Source: Stenotrophomonas sp. UBA7346 (GTDB lineage Bacteria > Pseudomonadota > Gammaproteobacteria > Xanthomonadales > Xanthomonadaceae). From it: a DNA stretch of 59,149 bases. The notes beneath the pieces are model-generated. The model was not told the origin of the DNA. It searched no databases and saw only the letters and a program-made list of their open reading frames with translations. The stretch spans positions 1 through 59,149 of the forward strand of contig DKPB01000075.1 of the NCBI GenBank assembly GCA_002471015.1, given 5' to 3'. Every line of letters begins with the position of its first letter. Within the stretch, counting starts at the first letter, position 1. Positions 8,003 to 16,958 of this stretch are shown one piece after another. The position numbers were made by a program, and so were the translations under genes.

Positions 8003-9625
8003 ATGTCATTTTCTCCGCGGGTTCTGGTTGGTGTTGCCGGTGGTTGCTTGCTTGCCTTGCTGGGAGGCTGCGGCAAGGCGCCAGAGCCGGCCATGCCCAA
8101 GGTATTGCCGCAGGTGATCCTGATCGAGGCCAATCTGCCACCACGCCCGATGAAGCCGGAGCTGCCGCCGCTGTTCGATGACATCGAGCGGCGCACCTTC
8201 CAGTTTTTCTGGGACACCACCAACGAGCAGAACGGGCTTACCCCGGATCGCTATCCGTCACGCCCGTTCGCCAGCGTAGCGTCGGTAGGCTATGCCTTGA
8301 CCGCCTATCCGATCGGCATCGAGAACGGTTGGGTCAGCCGCAGCCAGGCGGTGGACCGCACGCTGCTGACGCTCAGGTTCTTCCGTGACCTGCCCAGCGG
8401 CCCGCAACGCACCGGCAAGGGTGGATACAAGGGTTTCTATTACCACTTCCTGGACATGCAGGAAGGCCGCCGCTATGACAGCTGGGTGGAGCTGTCCAGC
8501 GTGGATACGGCGTTGTTGCTGATGGGCGTGTTGTTCGCGCAGTCGTACTACGACGGCGACGATGCACGCGAGAAAGAGATCCGACAGATTGCCGACACCA
8601 TCTATAAACGCGTTGACTGGCCGTGGCTGCAGCGCAACAAGCCGCTGGTGTCGATGGGGTGGTTCCCGGAGAGCGGTTTCATCCAGCATGACTGGATGGG
8701 CTACAACGAGGCGATGATGCTGTACATCCTGGCCCTGGGTTCACCGTCACATCCGGTGGAGCCGGATGCCTGGACGGTATGGACGCGCACCTATGACAAC
8801 GACTGGGGCGTATACCAGGGGCAGGAATACCTGTCGTTCGGGCCCTTGTTTGGCCACCAGTACAGCCACGTCTGGATCGATTTCCGCGATATCCAGGACC
8901 CGTACATGCGCGAGCGCGGCATCGACTACTTCCTCAACAGTCGTCGCGCTACGCTGGCCCAGCGTGAGTACGCCATCGAAAACCCGATGCAGTGGAAGGA
9001 CTACGGCGAGAACGTCTGGGGTCTGACCGCAGGCGATGGTCCGCAGAACACCACCCAGGAGTACAAGGGTGAGCAGCGCCAGTTCCGCCACTACTCATCG
9101 CGTGGCGCCGGCCTGCGCGAGAACTTCGACGACGGCACGATCGTGCCGTCGGCGGCGATTTCTTCGTTGCCATTTGCCCCGGAAGTGGTCATTCCCACCA
9201 CGGTGGAAATGCACAAGCGCTACGGTGACTACCTGTACTCCAGCTATGGGTTCCTGGATTCGTTCAACCCCAGCTTCAACTACGACATTCCGCTGAAGAC
9301 CGGTCGCTTGATCCCCGACCGCGGCTGGGTCGCAAGCGACTACATCGCCATCGACCAGGGCCCGATCCTCGCCGGCATCGCCAATTACCGCGACGATTTC
9401 GTCTGGGACGTGATGAAAAAGAACCCGTACATCCGCAAGGGCTTGGAGCGGGCGGGGTTCACCGGTGGCTGGTTGGCACCGGAAGGCAGCTTCCAACCGC
9501 TGCAGAAGGACGAACAGGCGGCCTCCGCGCGGGCGGCCGGCATTGCCGAATCCCGTGCGGCCGCCGCCGCCGAGCAGAAGGCCGCTACACAGCAACCGGC
9601 GGGCTCGCGGCCGCAGCAGCAGTGA
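8003..9625 (+). CDS. Lipoprotein of the glucoamylase-like / GH144 family (putative endo-beta-1,2-glucanase)
   Basis: Predicted periplasmic or outer-membrane-anchored glycoside hydrolase, about 540 residues. It starts with a lipoprotein signal (LLALLGGC, acylated Cys about 23). The body matches the putative glucoamylase family (PF10091/COG5368), which includes GH144 endo-beta-1,2-glucanases and the C-terminal domain of cyclic beta-1,2-glucan synthases: RRTFQFFWDTTNEQNGL near 58, DWMGYNEAMMLYILALGSP near 230, and LFGHQYSHVWIDFRDIQD near 282. The C-terminus is an Ala/Gln-rich tail. The ATG at 8003 puts the lipobox at the right place; an upstream frame to 7961 adds residues before it. The binding-protein gene starts 7 bases downstream. 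Exact linkage specificity is not provable by eye. Confidence 0.8.
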   Translation: MSFSPRVLVGVAGGCLLALLGGCGKAPEPAMPKVLPQVILIEANLPPRPMKPELPPLFDDIERRTFQFFWDTTNEQNGLTPDRYPSRPFASVASVGYALTAYPIGIENGWVSRSQAVDRTLLTLRFFRDLPSGPQRTGKGGYKGFYYHFLDMQEGRRYDSWVELSSVDTALLLMGVLFAQSYYDGDDAREKEIRQIADTIYKRVDWPWLQRNKPLVSMGWFPESGFIQHDWMGYNEAMMLYILALGSPSHPVEPDAWTVWTRTYDNDWGVYQGQEYLSFGPLFGHQYSHVWIDFRDIQDPYMRERGIDYFLNSRRATLAQREYAIENPMQWKDYGENVWGLTAGDGPQNTTQEYKGEQRQFRHYSSRGAGLRENFDDGTIVPSAAISSLPFAPEVVIPTTVEMHKRYGDYLYSSYGFLDSFNPSFNYDIPLKTGRLIPDRGWVASDYIAIDQGPILAGIANYRDDFVWDVMKKNPYIRKGLERAGFTGGWLAPEGSFQPLQKDEQAASARAAGIAESRAAAAAEQKAATQQPAGSRPQQQ

Positions 9626-9632
9626 GCCCGTG

Positions 9633-10916
9633 ATGAGGCGTCTGCTGGCCATGTTTGCCCTGCTGATCCTGCTGGCCAGTTGCAAGCCGGCGCAGCAGGG
9701 CACCACCTTGCGGTTCTGGGCGATGGGCCGCGAGGCCGAGGTGGTGGGCGAGTTGATCCGCGAGTTCGAGGCGGAAAACCCGGGCATCCGCGTCGAGGTA
9801 CAGAACATTCCCTGGACGGCGGCGCATGAAAAGCTGCTCACCGCGTATGCGGCCGATGGCTTGCCCGATGTCTGCCAGCTGGGCAATACCTGGATTGCCG
9901 AGTTTGCCACCCTACAGGCGTTGGAGCCGTTGCAGCCGTATGTGGATGCGTCGCACACGGTGCAGCAGCAGGACTATTTTGCCGGCATCTGGGACACCAA
10001 TGTGGTCGAAGGCCAATTGGTGGGTGTGCCGTGGTATGTGGATACGCGCCTGTTGTTCTACCGCAAGGATCTGCTGCGTGCGGTGGGGTATTCGCAGCCG
10101 CCGCGCACCTGGGCCGAGTGGGAGCAGGTCAATGCGGCCTTGAAGCAGCACATGGGCGACCGGGGCTATCCGGTGCTGATGCCGCTCAATGAGTTCGAGC
10201 CGCAGCTTTCGTTCGCCCTGCAGCAGCAGGACCCCTTGCTGCGCGATCATGACACCCGTGGCAATTTCCGCAGTGCCGGTTTCCGCCGCACGTTGGCGTT
10301 CTACGACAACATGTTCCAGCAGGGGTGGGCCCCGAAGATGTCGGAGACGCAGATCTCCAACGTCTGGGATGAGTTCTTCCGTGGCTTCACCGCGTTCTAT
10401 CTGTCCGGCCCCTGGAACATCCGCGAGTTCCGCCAGCGCCAGCCTGCCGGGCTGGAAGGCGAGTGGGGCACGGCGCCGTTGCCTGGGCCCGAGGGGCCGG
10501 GTGCCGGCATTGCCGGCGGTACCAGCCTGGTGGTGATGCGCTCCTCGCAGCAGAAGCAGGCGGCCTGGAAGCTGATCGAGTTCCTGTCGCGGCCGGACAT
10601 CCAGCAGCGGTTCTACACGATCATTGGCGACCTGCCGCCGCGCCGCAGTGCCTGGCAGTCAGCGGAGTTGACCGGTGATCCACTGACGGCGGCGTTTGCC
10701 GACCAGTTGGAGCGGGTCAAGCCCACGCCCAAGGTGCTGGAGTGGGAACGCATCGCCCAGCAGATGCGGGTAGTGACCGAGCAGGTGGTGCGAGGTGGCT
10801 TGCCGCAGGACAAGGCCGTACAACAGCTGGACCAGCAGGTGGACGACATCCTTGCCAAGCGCCGCTGGATCGTCGAACAACAAGCCGCGGGCAATGCTGC
10901 GGGGGGGCACCCATGA
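9633..10916 (+). CDS. ABC transporter sugar-binding lipoprotein (family 1 solute-binding protein)
   Basis: Periplasmic substrate-binding component of a carbohydrate ABC importer, about 427 residues. Lipobox LLASC at residues 13-17. Typical family-1 features: TLRFWAMGREAEVVGELIREFE after the signal, VEVQNIPWTAAHEKLLTAYAADGLPDVCQLGNTW (split here only by the reader's eye), VPWYVDTRLLFYRKDLL near 135 and GGTSLVVM near 295. The ATG at 9633 is preceded by a GTG at 9630; either gives a good signal peptide. Its last bases overlap the first permease (ATGA). Substrate is presumably a short gluco-oligosaccharide or disaccharide; it resembles MalE in fold only and the linkage to maltose is not supported. 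Confidence 0.88.
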   Translation: MRRLLAMFALLILLASCKPAQQGTTLRFWAMGREAEVVGELIREFEAENPGIRVEVQNIPWTAAHEKLLTAYAADGLPDVCQLGNTWIAEFATLQALEPLQPYVDASHTVQQQDYFAGIWDTNVVEGQLVGVPWYVDTRLLFYRKDLLRAVGYSQPPRTWAEWEQVNAALKQHMGDRGYPVLMPLNEFEPQLSFALQQQDPLLRDHDTRGNFRSAGFRRTLAFYDNMFQQGWAPKMSETQISNVWDEFFRGFTAFYLSGPWNIREFRQRQPAGLEGEWGTAPLPGPEGPGAGIAGGTSLVVMRSSQQKQAAWKLIEFLSRPDIQQRFYTIIGDLPPRRSAWQSAELTGDPLTAAFADQLERVKPTPKVLEWERIAQQMRVVTEQVVRGGLPQDKAVQQLDQQVDDILAKRRWIVEQQAAGNAAGGHP

Positions 10917-11794
10917 AACAGCGTTCGCTGGCAGGTTGGGTGTTCGCGGCGCCGGCCTTGATCGTGATCGGCCTGTTCTTCGGGGTGCCGGTGCTGTCAG
11001 CTTTGGCGCTGAGCCTGACCGACTTCGATCTCTATGCCTTGGCCGACACCCGCAACCTGCGCTTCGCCGGTCTGGACAACTACATCGACCTGCTGCAGAC
11101 GCCGATGTTCTGGAAGTCGCTGGGCAACACTGCGTACTTCGTGGTGATCGGCGTGCCCTTGTCCATCGCGCTGTCGCTGGGTGCGGCGTTGCTGCTGAAT
11201 GCGCCGGCGACGCGGTTCAAGGCCTTGTTCCGCACCGCGCTGTTCGCGCCGGTGGTGACCACGCTGGTGGCGGTGGCGGTGATCTGGCGCTACCTGTTCC
11301 ATACCCGCTATGGGCTGGTGAACTGGGGGCTGGGGCAGGTGGGCATCAATCCGGTGGATTGGCTGGGTGACCCGCGCTGGGCCATGCCCACCATCATCCT
11401 GTTCGCGGTGTGGAAGAACTTCGGCTACAACATGGTGATCTTCCTGGCAGGCCTGCAGGCGATCCCCAGGGACTTGTACGAGGCAGCACGCATCGACGGC
11501 GCCTCGCGCTGGCAGCAGTTCCTGCACATCACCCTGCCAATGCTGGGGCCGGTGCTGCTGGTGGTGGGCGTGATCACCGTTTCCGGTTATTTCCAGTTGT
11601 TTGCCGAGCCCTATGTGATGACCCGTGGTGATCCGCTGCAGAGTACGGTCAGCGTGCTGTATTTCATGTTCGAGGAAGGCTTCAAGTGGTGGAACCTGGG
11701 CCGCGCATCGGCCGTGGCCTTCCTGCTGTTCCTGATCATCCTGGCGGTGACTACGGTGATGCTGCGCGTGGGCAAGCGCAAGGAGCTGGTATGA
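10913..11794 (+). CDS. ABC sugar transporter permease (MalF/UgpA type)
   Basis: Inner-membrane permease, about 293 residues with six predicted membrane helices (AGWVFAAPALIVIGLFFGV at the N-terminus). The cytoplasmic EAA loop that contacts the ATPase is present near residue 189 (EAARIDGASRWQQFLHITLP). The start codon overlaps the stop of the binding-protein gene by four bases and its own stop overlaps the next permease in the same way, so the three genes are tightly coupled. No ATPase gene is found in this cluster; the candidate partner lies at 22474. Confidence 0.93.
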   Translation: MKQRSLAGWVFAAPALIVIGLFFGVPVLSALALSLTDFDLYALADTRNLRFAGLDNYIDLLQTPMFWKSLGNTAYFVVIGVPLSIALSLGAALLLNAPATRFKALFRTALFAPVVTTLVAVAVIWRYLFHTRYGLVNWGLGQVGINPVDWLGDPRWAMPTIILFAVWKNFGYNMVIFLAGLQAIPRDLYEAARIDGASRWQQFLHITLPMLGPVLLVVGVITVSGYFQLFAEPYVMTRGDPLQSTVSVLYFMFEEGFKWWNLGRASAVAFLLFLIILAVTTVMLRVGKRKELV

Positions 11795-12642
11795 GCCGGG
11801 CAGGCACAGGGCGCGAGATCGGCCAGTCGCGGTGGCATGGCTGGTGGGTGAACGCCGGGTTGGTGCTGCTGGCGATGGTCAGCCTGGCGCCATTGGCGTG
11901 GATGGTGTCGGTGTCGTTCATGCCCAGCGGCCAGGCTTCGCAGTTTCCGCCGCCGCTGCTGCCCTCGCAGTCAACGCTAGCCAATTATCACGCGCTGTTC
12001 GCGCGTACCGGCATGGGGCGCAACTTCATCAATAGTCTGCTGGTGTCGGTGGGTATCACGTTGGGGTCATTGCTGTTCAATACCCTCGCCGGTTACGCAT
12101 TCGCCAAGCTGCGCTTTGCCGGCCGCGAACGGATCTTCCAGACCTTGCTGGCCGCGTTGGTGATCCCTGCGCAGGTGGCGATGCTGCCCCTGTTCCTGCT
12201 GATGAAGCAGATGGGGTTGGTGAATACCTTTGGTGGCGTAGTGGTGCCGGCATTGGCCAGCGTGTTCGGCATTTTCCTGGTGCGCCAGTACGCGCGCTCC
12301 ATACCCGATGAACTGCTGGAGGCTGCGCGCATTGATGGTGCCAGCGAGGCGCGGATCTTCTTCCAGATCGTGCTGCCCATGCTCAAGCCGGTACTGGTGA
12401 CGCTGGCGATCTTCACCTTCATGGGCGCGTGGAACGACTTCATGTGGCCTTTGATCGTGCTGACCGACCAGGAGCACTACACCTTGCCGGTGGCGCTGGC
12501 CAGCCTGTCACGCGAGCACATCATGGACGTGGAAATGATGATGGCCGGTGCGGTGGTCACGGTGCTGCCGGTATTGCTGCTGTTCCTGGTGTTGCAACGC
12601 TATTACATCCAGGGGCTGCTGCTGGGCAGTGTCAAAGGCTGA
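11791..12642 (+). CDS. ABC sugar transporter permease (MalG/UgpE type)
   Basis: Second inner-membrane permease, about 283 residues. Features: N-terminal membrane helix (VNAGLVLLAMVSLAPLAWMV), the long periplasmic loop after it (SFMPSGQASQFPPPLLP), and the EAA loop near residue 177 (EAARIDGASEARIFFQIVLP). It ends in a short basic tail typical for MalG-type proteins (GLLLGSVKG). Starts with ATGA overlap on the previous permease. Forms the transmembrane heterodimer with it. Confidence 0.93.
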   Translation: MSRAGTGREIGQSRWHGWWVNAGLVLLAMVSLAPLAWMVSVSFMPSGQASQFPPPLLPSQSTLANYHALFARTGMGRNFINSLLVSVGITLGSLLFNTLAGYAFAKLRFAGRERIFQTLLAALVIPAQVAMLPLFLLMKQMGLVNTFGGVVVPALASVFGIFLVRQYARSIPDELLEAARIDGASEARIFFQIVLPMLKPVLVTLAIFTFMGAWNDFMWPLIVLTDQEHYTLPVALASLSREHIMDVEMMMAGAVVTVLPVLLLFLVLQRYYIQGLLLGSVKG

Positions 12643-12655
12643 CTGGTACTTCCTT

Positions 12656-12676
12656 CTGCAACCAAGCGCGTTGCAG
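12656..12676. repeat. Stem-loop between permease and glycosidase-like gene
   Basis: CTGCAAC and GTTGCAG form a perfect 7-base-pair stem around a 7-base loop (CAAGCGC). No T-run follows, so it looks more like an intercistronic processing or attenuation element than an intrinsic terminator. Confidence 0.5.
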
Positions 12677-12732
12677 GCCGCACTTCTTTGCGAAAATCCG
12701 GTGCTTGCCACCGGCAGTATTGGAACCTGGAA

Positions 12733-15700
12733 ATGATCAAGCGTTGCTCCATTCTTGCGATTGCCGCCTTGCTGGGTGGCCTGGCCGCGCCGGCATATGC
12801 GGCAGTGCTCGCCAAGTTTGACGACGTCAATGCCTGGCAGCTGATCACATCGCCACAGGTCAGTGGATCGTTGCGCCCGGTGAGCGGCAACAGTGGCCGC
12901 GCCCTGTGCCTGGACTATGACTTCCATGAAGTCTCCGGCTATGCGGGTATCCGCCGGGCGGTGGACGTCAGCTGGCCGGAGAACTATCAGGTGTCGTTCG
13001 AGCTGCGTGGAGACTCGCCGGCCAACGACCTGCAGTTCAAGCTGGTCGATGCCAGCGGTGACAATGTGTGGTGGGTCAACAACACCGGCTACACGTTCCC
13101 GAAGAACTGGACCAGGGTGACCTACCGCAAGCGGCATATCGACAAGGCCTGGGGGCCGGACCCGGACAAGACCCTGCGCCGCAGCGCCGCGGTGGAGTTC
13201 ACCATCTACAGCAAGGTGGGCGGACGCGGTACGGTCTGCTTCGACCAGCTGACAATGCAGCCACTGCCGAAGGAGGACACCTCGGCGCTGACCACCTCGG
13301 TGATCGCCGATACGGCTACCGCGCTGCAGCAGCGTATTTCCGATGGCAAGCCTGATACGGTCTGGATCAGTGGCGGCGTCAAGCAGCAGACCATCAGCCT
13401 GGACCTGGGCAAGGTGCGCGAATTCGGAGGTGCGGTGGTGCAATGGGTGCCCGGCCTGGAAGCGTCGCGTTACCTGGTGCAGGCATCGCGCGATGGCCGC
13501 GAATGGCGGAAGGTGCGCGAGGTAACTGCCGGGACCGGCGGCAAGGACTGGCTGGCCCTGCCTGAAACCGAAGCGCGCTACCTGCGCTTTGATCTGATCG
13601 ACGGCCCCAACTGGCGGTACGGTATCCGCGACATCAGCTTGAAGCCCCTGGATTTTGCCGACACTCCCAACGACTTCGTCCGTAGCGTTGCGGCCGACCT
13701 GCCAAGAGGATCGTTGCCACGTGGTTTCAGTGGCGAGCAGTCCTATTGGACCTTGCTGGGTCTGGATGGCGGCAGCGACCAGGCATTGATCAGCGAGGAT
13801 GGCGCGCTGGAAGCGGTGAAGTCGGGGTTCAGCATCGAGCCGTTCGTGCTGCTGGACGGCAAGATGATCAGCTGGGCCGACGTGAAAACGGTGCAGGGTC
13901 TGCTGGATGGCTACCTGCCGATGCCTTCGGTGGATTGGCAGCATGACGCAATGGGGCTGCAGGTCAGTGGCTTCGTGCAGGGACGCCCGGGGCAGTCGCA
14001 GCTGGTCGCGCGCTATCGCCTGCATAACACCGACAAGCAGGCGCATGAGTACCAGCTGGCGCTGGCGGTGCGGCCGTTCCAGGTCAACCCACCTACCCAG
14101 TTCCTCAATACCGTCGGCGGCGTGAGCCGCATCAATACGCTCGCGGTGCAGGCCCAGCAGGTTGCGGTCAACGGCCAGCCGCGGGTCTTTGCGACGCGGG
14201 CTGCGGATGCTGTCTTCGCCAGTAGCTTCGACAGCAAGTTGGACGTGATCCACCTGGCAGCCAACCAGTTGCCGTCTGCACACGAGGCGCATGATGCGGA
14301 TGGGCTGGCGTCCGGTGCGCTGGTTTACAAGTGGACGCTGGAGCCGGGCCAGAGCCGCGAGGTGGTGCTGGTGCTGCCACAGGCCGGCACCTGGCAGATG
14401 CCGGCGCAGTTCGATGCCGACAAGGCACAGCAGCAGGTCGCGGCGATGTGGCGGCAGAAGCTGGACCAGGTGCAGCTGCAGTTGCCCGACGCCGGCCAGC
14501 CCTTGGCCAACACCCTGCGCACCGCGCTGGCGCATATGCTGATCTCGCGCGTGGGCCCCAGCCTGCAGCCGGGCACGCGCTCCTACGCGCGCAGCTGGAT
14601 CCGCGACGGCGCGATGATTTCCGAAGGCCTGTTGCGGATGGGGCGCCGCGATGCGGTGCGCCAATACGTGGACTGGTATGCGCCCTACCAGTTTGAAAGT
14701 GGCATGGTGCCGTGTTGCGTGGATGCGCGCGGCAGCGATCCGGTGCCGGAAAACGACAGCCATGGCGAGCTGATCTACACCATCGCCGAGTACTGGCGGC
14801 ATACCGGTGACATGGAGTTCCTGCAGCGCATGTGGCCGCATGTGCAGGGCGCGTGGCGCTACATGGAGCAGCTGCGACTGAGCGAGCGCACCGAGGAAAA
14901 CCGCGCGCGGCACCCGGGCTTCTACGGGATGATGCCGGTGTCGATCAGCCACGAAGGCTACTCGGCCAAGCCGGTGCATTCGTACTGGGACGACTTCTGG
15001 GCCCTGCGCGGCTACAAGGACGCGGCCGACATCGCGGTGGCGCTGGGCCATGAAGAGGACGCGGTGGCGATGGCAGCGTCGCGCGATGAGTTCCGTCAGG
15101 ACCTCAACGACTCGCTGCTGGCGACGATGCAGGCGCACAACATCGACTTCCTGCCGGGGTCGGTGGAGCTGGGCGACTTTGATGCCACCTCGACCACCAT
15201 CGCATTGGCACCGGGGGGCGAGCAGGGCAGGTTGCCGCAGCCGGCCTTGAACACTACCTTCGAGCGCTACTGGGCGCAGTTCGTGGAGCGCCGTGATGGC
15301 AAGCGCCAGTGGAAGGATTACACCCCTTACGAATGGCGCAACGTCGCTGCCTTCGTCCGCCTGGGCTGGCGTAGCCGTGCCTGGGAAGCCACCGAGTTCT
15401 TCTTCAAGGACCGGGCACCGCCGGCATGGAACCAGTGGGCGGAGGTGGTTTCTTCAACGCCGCGTACGCCGTTCTTCGTGGGCGACCTGCCGCACGCCTG
15501 GGTGGCGTCGGATTTTGTCCGCTCGGCCTTGGACATGTTTGCCTACCAGCGCGAAGTGGACGATGCCATCGTGCTGGCGGCCGGCGTACCAACGGCATGG
15601 TTGAGCGGCAAGGGCATCGCGGTGGATGGGCTGCACAGCGCACATGGCAAGGTGAAATATCGGCTGCTGCGCAGTGACCGGCAGCTGCTGCTGGAGGTGC

Positions 15701-15891
15701 CGCAGGGCCTGCAGTTGCCGGCCGGCGGCATCGTGCTGCCGTGGCCTTATGAGGGCGCGCCAGGTGCGGCGAGCATCAACGGTGAACCGGCGCAGTGGGA
15801 AGGCAACGAGCTGCGGATCAGCAGCCTGCCGGCGAAGGTTGAGATCGAGGTCCCAGCAGACCAGCGTCGCAACGAGCGAAGCAAGCGCTGA
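12733..15891 (+). CDS. Secreted multi-domain protein: beta-sandwich + F5/8 type C (discoidin) + (alpha/alpha)6 glycosidase-like domain
   Basis: Large exported protein, 1052 residues. Signal peptide 1-23 (MIKRCSILAIAALLGGLAAP, cut after AYA). Residues about 25-190 look like a carbohydrate-binding beta-sandwich (YAGIRRAVDVSWPENYQVSF; WTRVTYRKRHI); about 205-320 a discoidin/F5/8 type C domain (ISLDLGKVREFGGAVVQWV; YLVQASRDGREWRKVREV; ARYLRFDLIDGPN). From about 580 to 960 there is a helical region with SYARSWIRDGAMISEGLLRM near 616 and acidic motifs (PENDSHGELIYTIAEYW; SYWDDFWALRGYKDAADIA), as in (alpha/alpha)6 glycosidases; a beta-sandwich closes the protein. The ATG at 12733 fits the signal peptide better than a TTG 45 bases upstream. 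No CAZy family can be named with confidence. Probably processes the oligosaccharides made by the upstream lipoprotein. Confidence 0.75.
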   Translation: MIKRCSILAIAALLGGLAAPAYAAVLAKFDDVNAWQLITSPQVSGSLRPVSGNSGRALCLDYDFHEVSGYAGIRRAVDVSWPENYQVSFELRGDSPANDLQFKLVDASGDNVWWVNNTGYTFPKNWTRVTYRKRHIDKAWGPDPDKTLRRSAAVEFTIYSKVGGRGTVCFDQLTMQPLPKEDTSALTTSVIADTATALQQRISDGKPDTVWISGGVKQQTISLDLGKVREFGGAVVQWVPGLEASRYLVQASRDGREWRKVREVTAGTGGKDWLALPETEARYLRFDLIDGPNWRYGIRDISLKPLDFADTPNDFVRSVAADLPRGSLPRGFSGEQSYWTLLGLDGGSDQALISEDGALEAVKSGFSIEPFVLLDGKMISWADVKTVQGLLDGYLPMPSVDWQHDAMGLQVSGFVQGRPGQSQLVARYRLHNTDKQAHEYQLALAVRPFQVNPPTQFLNTVGGVSRINTLAVQAQQVAVNGQPRVFATRAADAVFASSFDSKLDVIHLAANQLPSAHEAHDADGLASGALVYKWTLEPGQSREVVLVLPQAGTWQMPAQFDADKAQQQVAAMWRQKLDQVQLQLPDAGQPLANTLRTALAHMLISRVGPSLQPGTRSYARSWIRDGAMISEGLLRMGRRDAVRQYVDWYAPYQFESGMVPCCVDARGSDPVPENDSHGELIYTIAEYWRHTGDMEFLQRMWPHVQGAWRYMEQLRLSERTEENRARHPGFYGMMPVSISHEGYSAKPVHSYWDDFWALRGYKDAADIAVALGHEEDAVAMAASRDEFRQDLNDSLLATMQAHNIDFLPGSVELGDFDATSTTIALAPGGEQGRLPQPALNTTFERYWAQFVERRDGKRQWKDYTPYEWRNVAAFVRLGWRSRAWEATEFFFKDRAPPAWNQWAEVVSSTPRTPFFVGDLPHAWVASDFVRSALDMFAYQREVDDAIVLAAGVPTAWLSGKGIAVDGLHSAHGKVKYRLLRSDRQLLLEVPQGLQLPAGGIVLPWPYEGAPGAASINGEPAQWEGNELRISSLPAKVEIEVPADQRRNERSKR

Positions 15892-15894
15892 ATG

Positions 15895-16138
15895 CTTCTT
15901 GCCCCTTCTTTGCGCAGCAGGGGAAGGCTGGGGAAGGGCAGCCTTTGCTCCCTCCCTTGCGCAGCAGGGGAAGGCTGGGGAGGGGTAGGCTTTTGCTCCC
16001 TCCCTTGCGCAGCAGGGGAGGGTCGGGGAGGGGTAGGCTTTGCTCCCTCCCTTGCACAGCAGGGGAGGGTCGGGGAGGGGTAGGCTTTGCTCCCTCCCTT
16101 GCCCAGCAGGGGAGGGTCGGGGAGGGGTAGGCTTCTGT
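15895..16138. repeat. Tandem array of five ~47-base hairpin repeats
   Basis: Five copies starting near 15901 (degenerate), 15948, 15996, 16043 and 16090, with periods of 48, 47 and 47 bases. Each unit contains the inverted pair CCCTCCC / GGGAGGG around TTGCGCAGCA, then a G-rich spacer ending in GGTAGGCTTTG. Copies 3 to 5 differ by single bases. The array fills the space between the convergent glycosidase-like gene and eda. Each hairpin could act as a bidirectional terminator. Short open frames through it are products of the repetition, not genes. Related single hairpins occur at 23687 and 35226. Confidence 0.85.
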
Positions 16139-16179
16139 CTCCGCCACTGCGCAGCTGCAGCCCCCTCCCTGCCGAGGAC

Positions 16180-16839
16180 TCAGGCGCCGCGGGCCGCCTT
16201 GACGATGGCAGCCGCCGCAGCAGCGGACTGCTTCACCTCGTCCCACTGGCCGTTGCGGATCCACGCATCCTGCACCATCCACGAACCACCGATGCAGACC
16301 ACGTTCTTCTGGGACAGGTAGTCGCCTGCAGTGGCTTCGGTGATGCCGCCGGTGGGGCAGAGCTTGAGCTCGGGGATCGGGCCGGCAACGCCCTTGATCA
16401 TCGCCAGGCCGCCGACGGCGGTGGCCGGGAACAGTTTGCAGATCCGGAAGCCGCGGGCAACCAGCGCCAGCAGCTCGGTAGGCGAGGCGGCGCCGGGTAC
16501 TACCGGCAGCGGTGCCTCGGCCAGCGCGTCGGCCATATGGGCCGGCGTGCCCGGGGTCACCAGGAAATCGGCGCCGGCATCGATGGCCTGCTGCATCTGT
16601 GTCACGGTCAGCACCGTGCCTGCGCCGACCACCACATCGGGCAGTTCGCGCTTGAGCATGGCCAGTGCTTCCATTGCCACCGGCGTGCGCAGGGTCAACT
16701 CGATGGCAGGCAGGCCGCCTTCAAGCAGGGCGGCGCTGACCGCACGGGCCTGGTCGAGGGTGTGCACGGTGACAACCGGCAGGATGCCTGCGGCGGTCAG
16801 CAGTTGCTCGGCGCGGTCCTGGTGCTTGGCAATACTCAT
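16180..16839 (-). CDS. eda: 2-keto-3-deoxy-6-phosphogluconate / 4-hydroxy-2-oxoglutarate aldolase
   Basis: Last enzyme of the Entner-Doudoroff pathway: splits KDPG into pyruvate and glyceraldehyde-3-phosphate in the cytoplasm. 219 residues. The Schiff-base lysine is in FRICKLFPAT (K135) and the catalytic glutamate in LPAIELTLRT (E47). Also VVGAGTVLT, FLVTPGTPAH and LCPTGGIT, all typical of class I KDPG aldolases. The ATG at 16839 has GAGAGGA upstream. It is the last gene of the zwf-glk-pgl-edd-eda cluster, 169 bases after edd, and ends next to the hairpin array. Confidence 0.96.
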   Translation of the reverse strand: MSIAKHQDRAEQLLTAAGILPVVTVHTLDQARAVSAALLEGGLPAIELTLRTPVAMEALAMLKRELPDVVVGAGTVLTVTQMQQAIDAGADFLVTPGTPAHMADALAEAPLPVVPGAASPTELLALVARGFRICKLFPATAVGGLAMIKGVAGPIPELKLCPTGGITEATAGDYLSQKNVVCIGGSWMVQDAWIRNGQWDEVKQSAAAAAAIVKAARGA

Positions 16840-16958
16840 GGTGTCCTCTCTTTCAATCTGGTCTTGAGTGCCTTGATGCGGGCATCGGGAGTCGAAATTG
16901 GTGTTTCGCAACAGCGGCTGGCACAGCCGGATGCGACTTCGCGTTCGTTGCGTTGTTC

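Noticed and set aside
9633..12642. Naming the importer malEFG
   Set aside because: The fold matches MalEFG-type importers, but no maltose-specific feature or amylolytic neighbour supports it.
12508..15138. Very long open frame on the minus strand (876 codons)
   Set aside because: It lies antisense to the permease and glycosidase-like genes; the translation is Arg/His/Gln-rich without any motif. In GC-rich DNA the complement of a real gene is often open.
15892..16130. Short open frames repeating LRSRGRLGRG-like peptides
   Set aside because: They arise from the 47-base tandem repeat, which keeps several frames open; no start signals.
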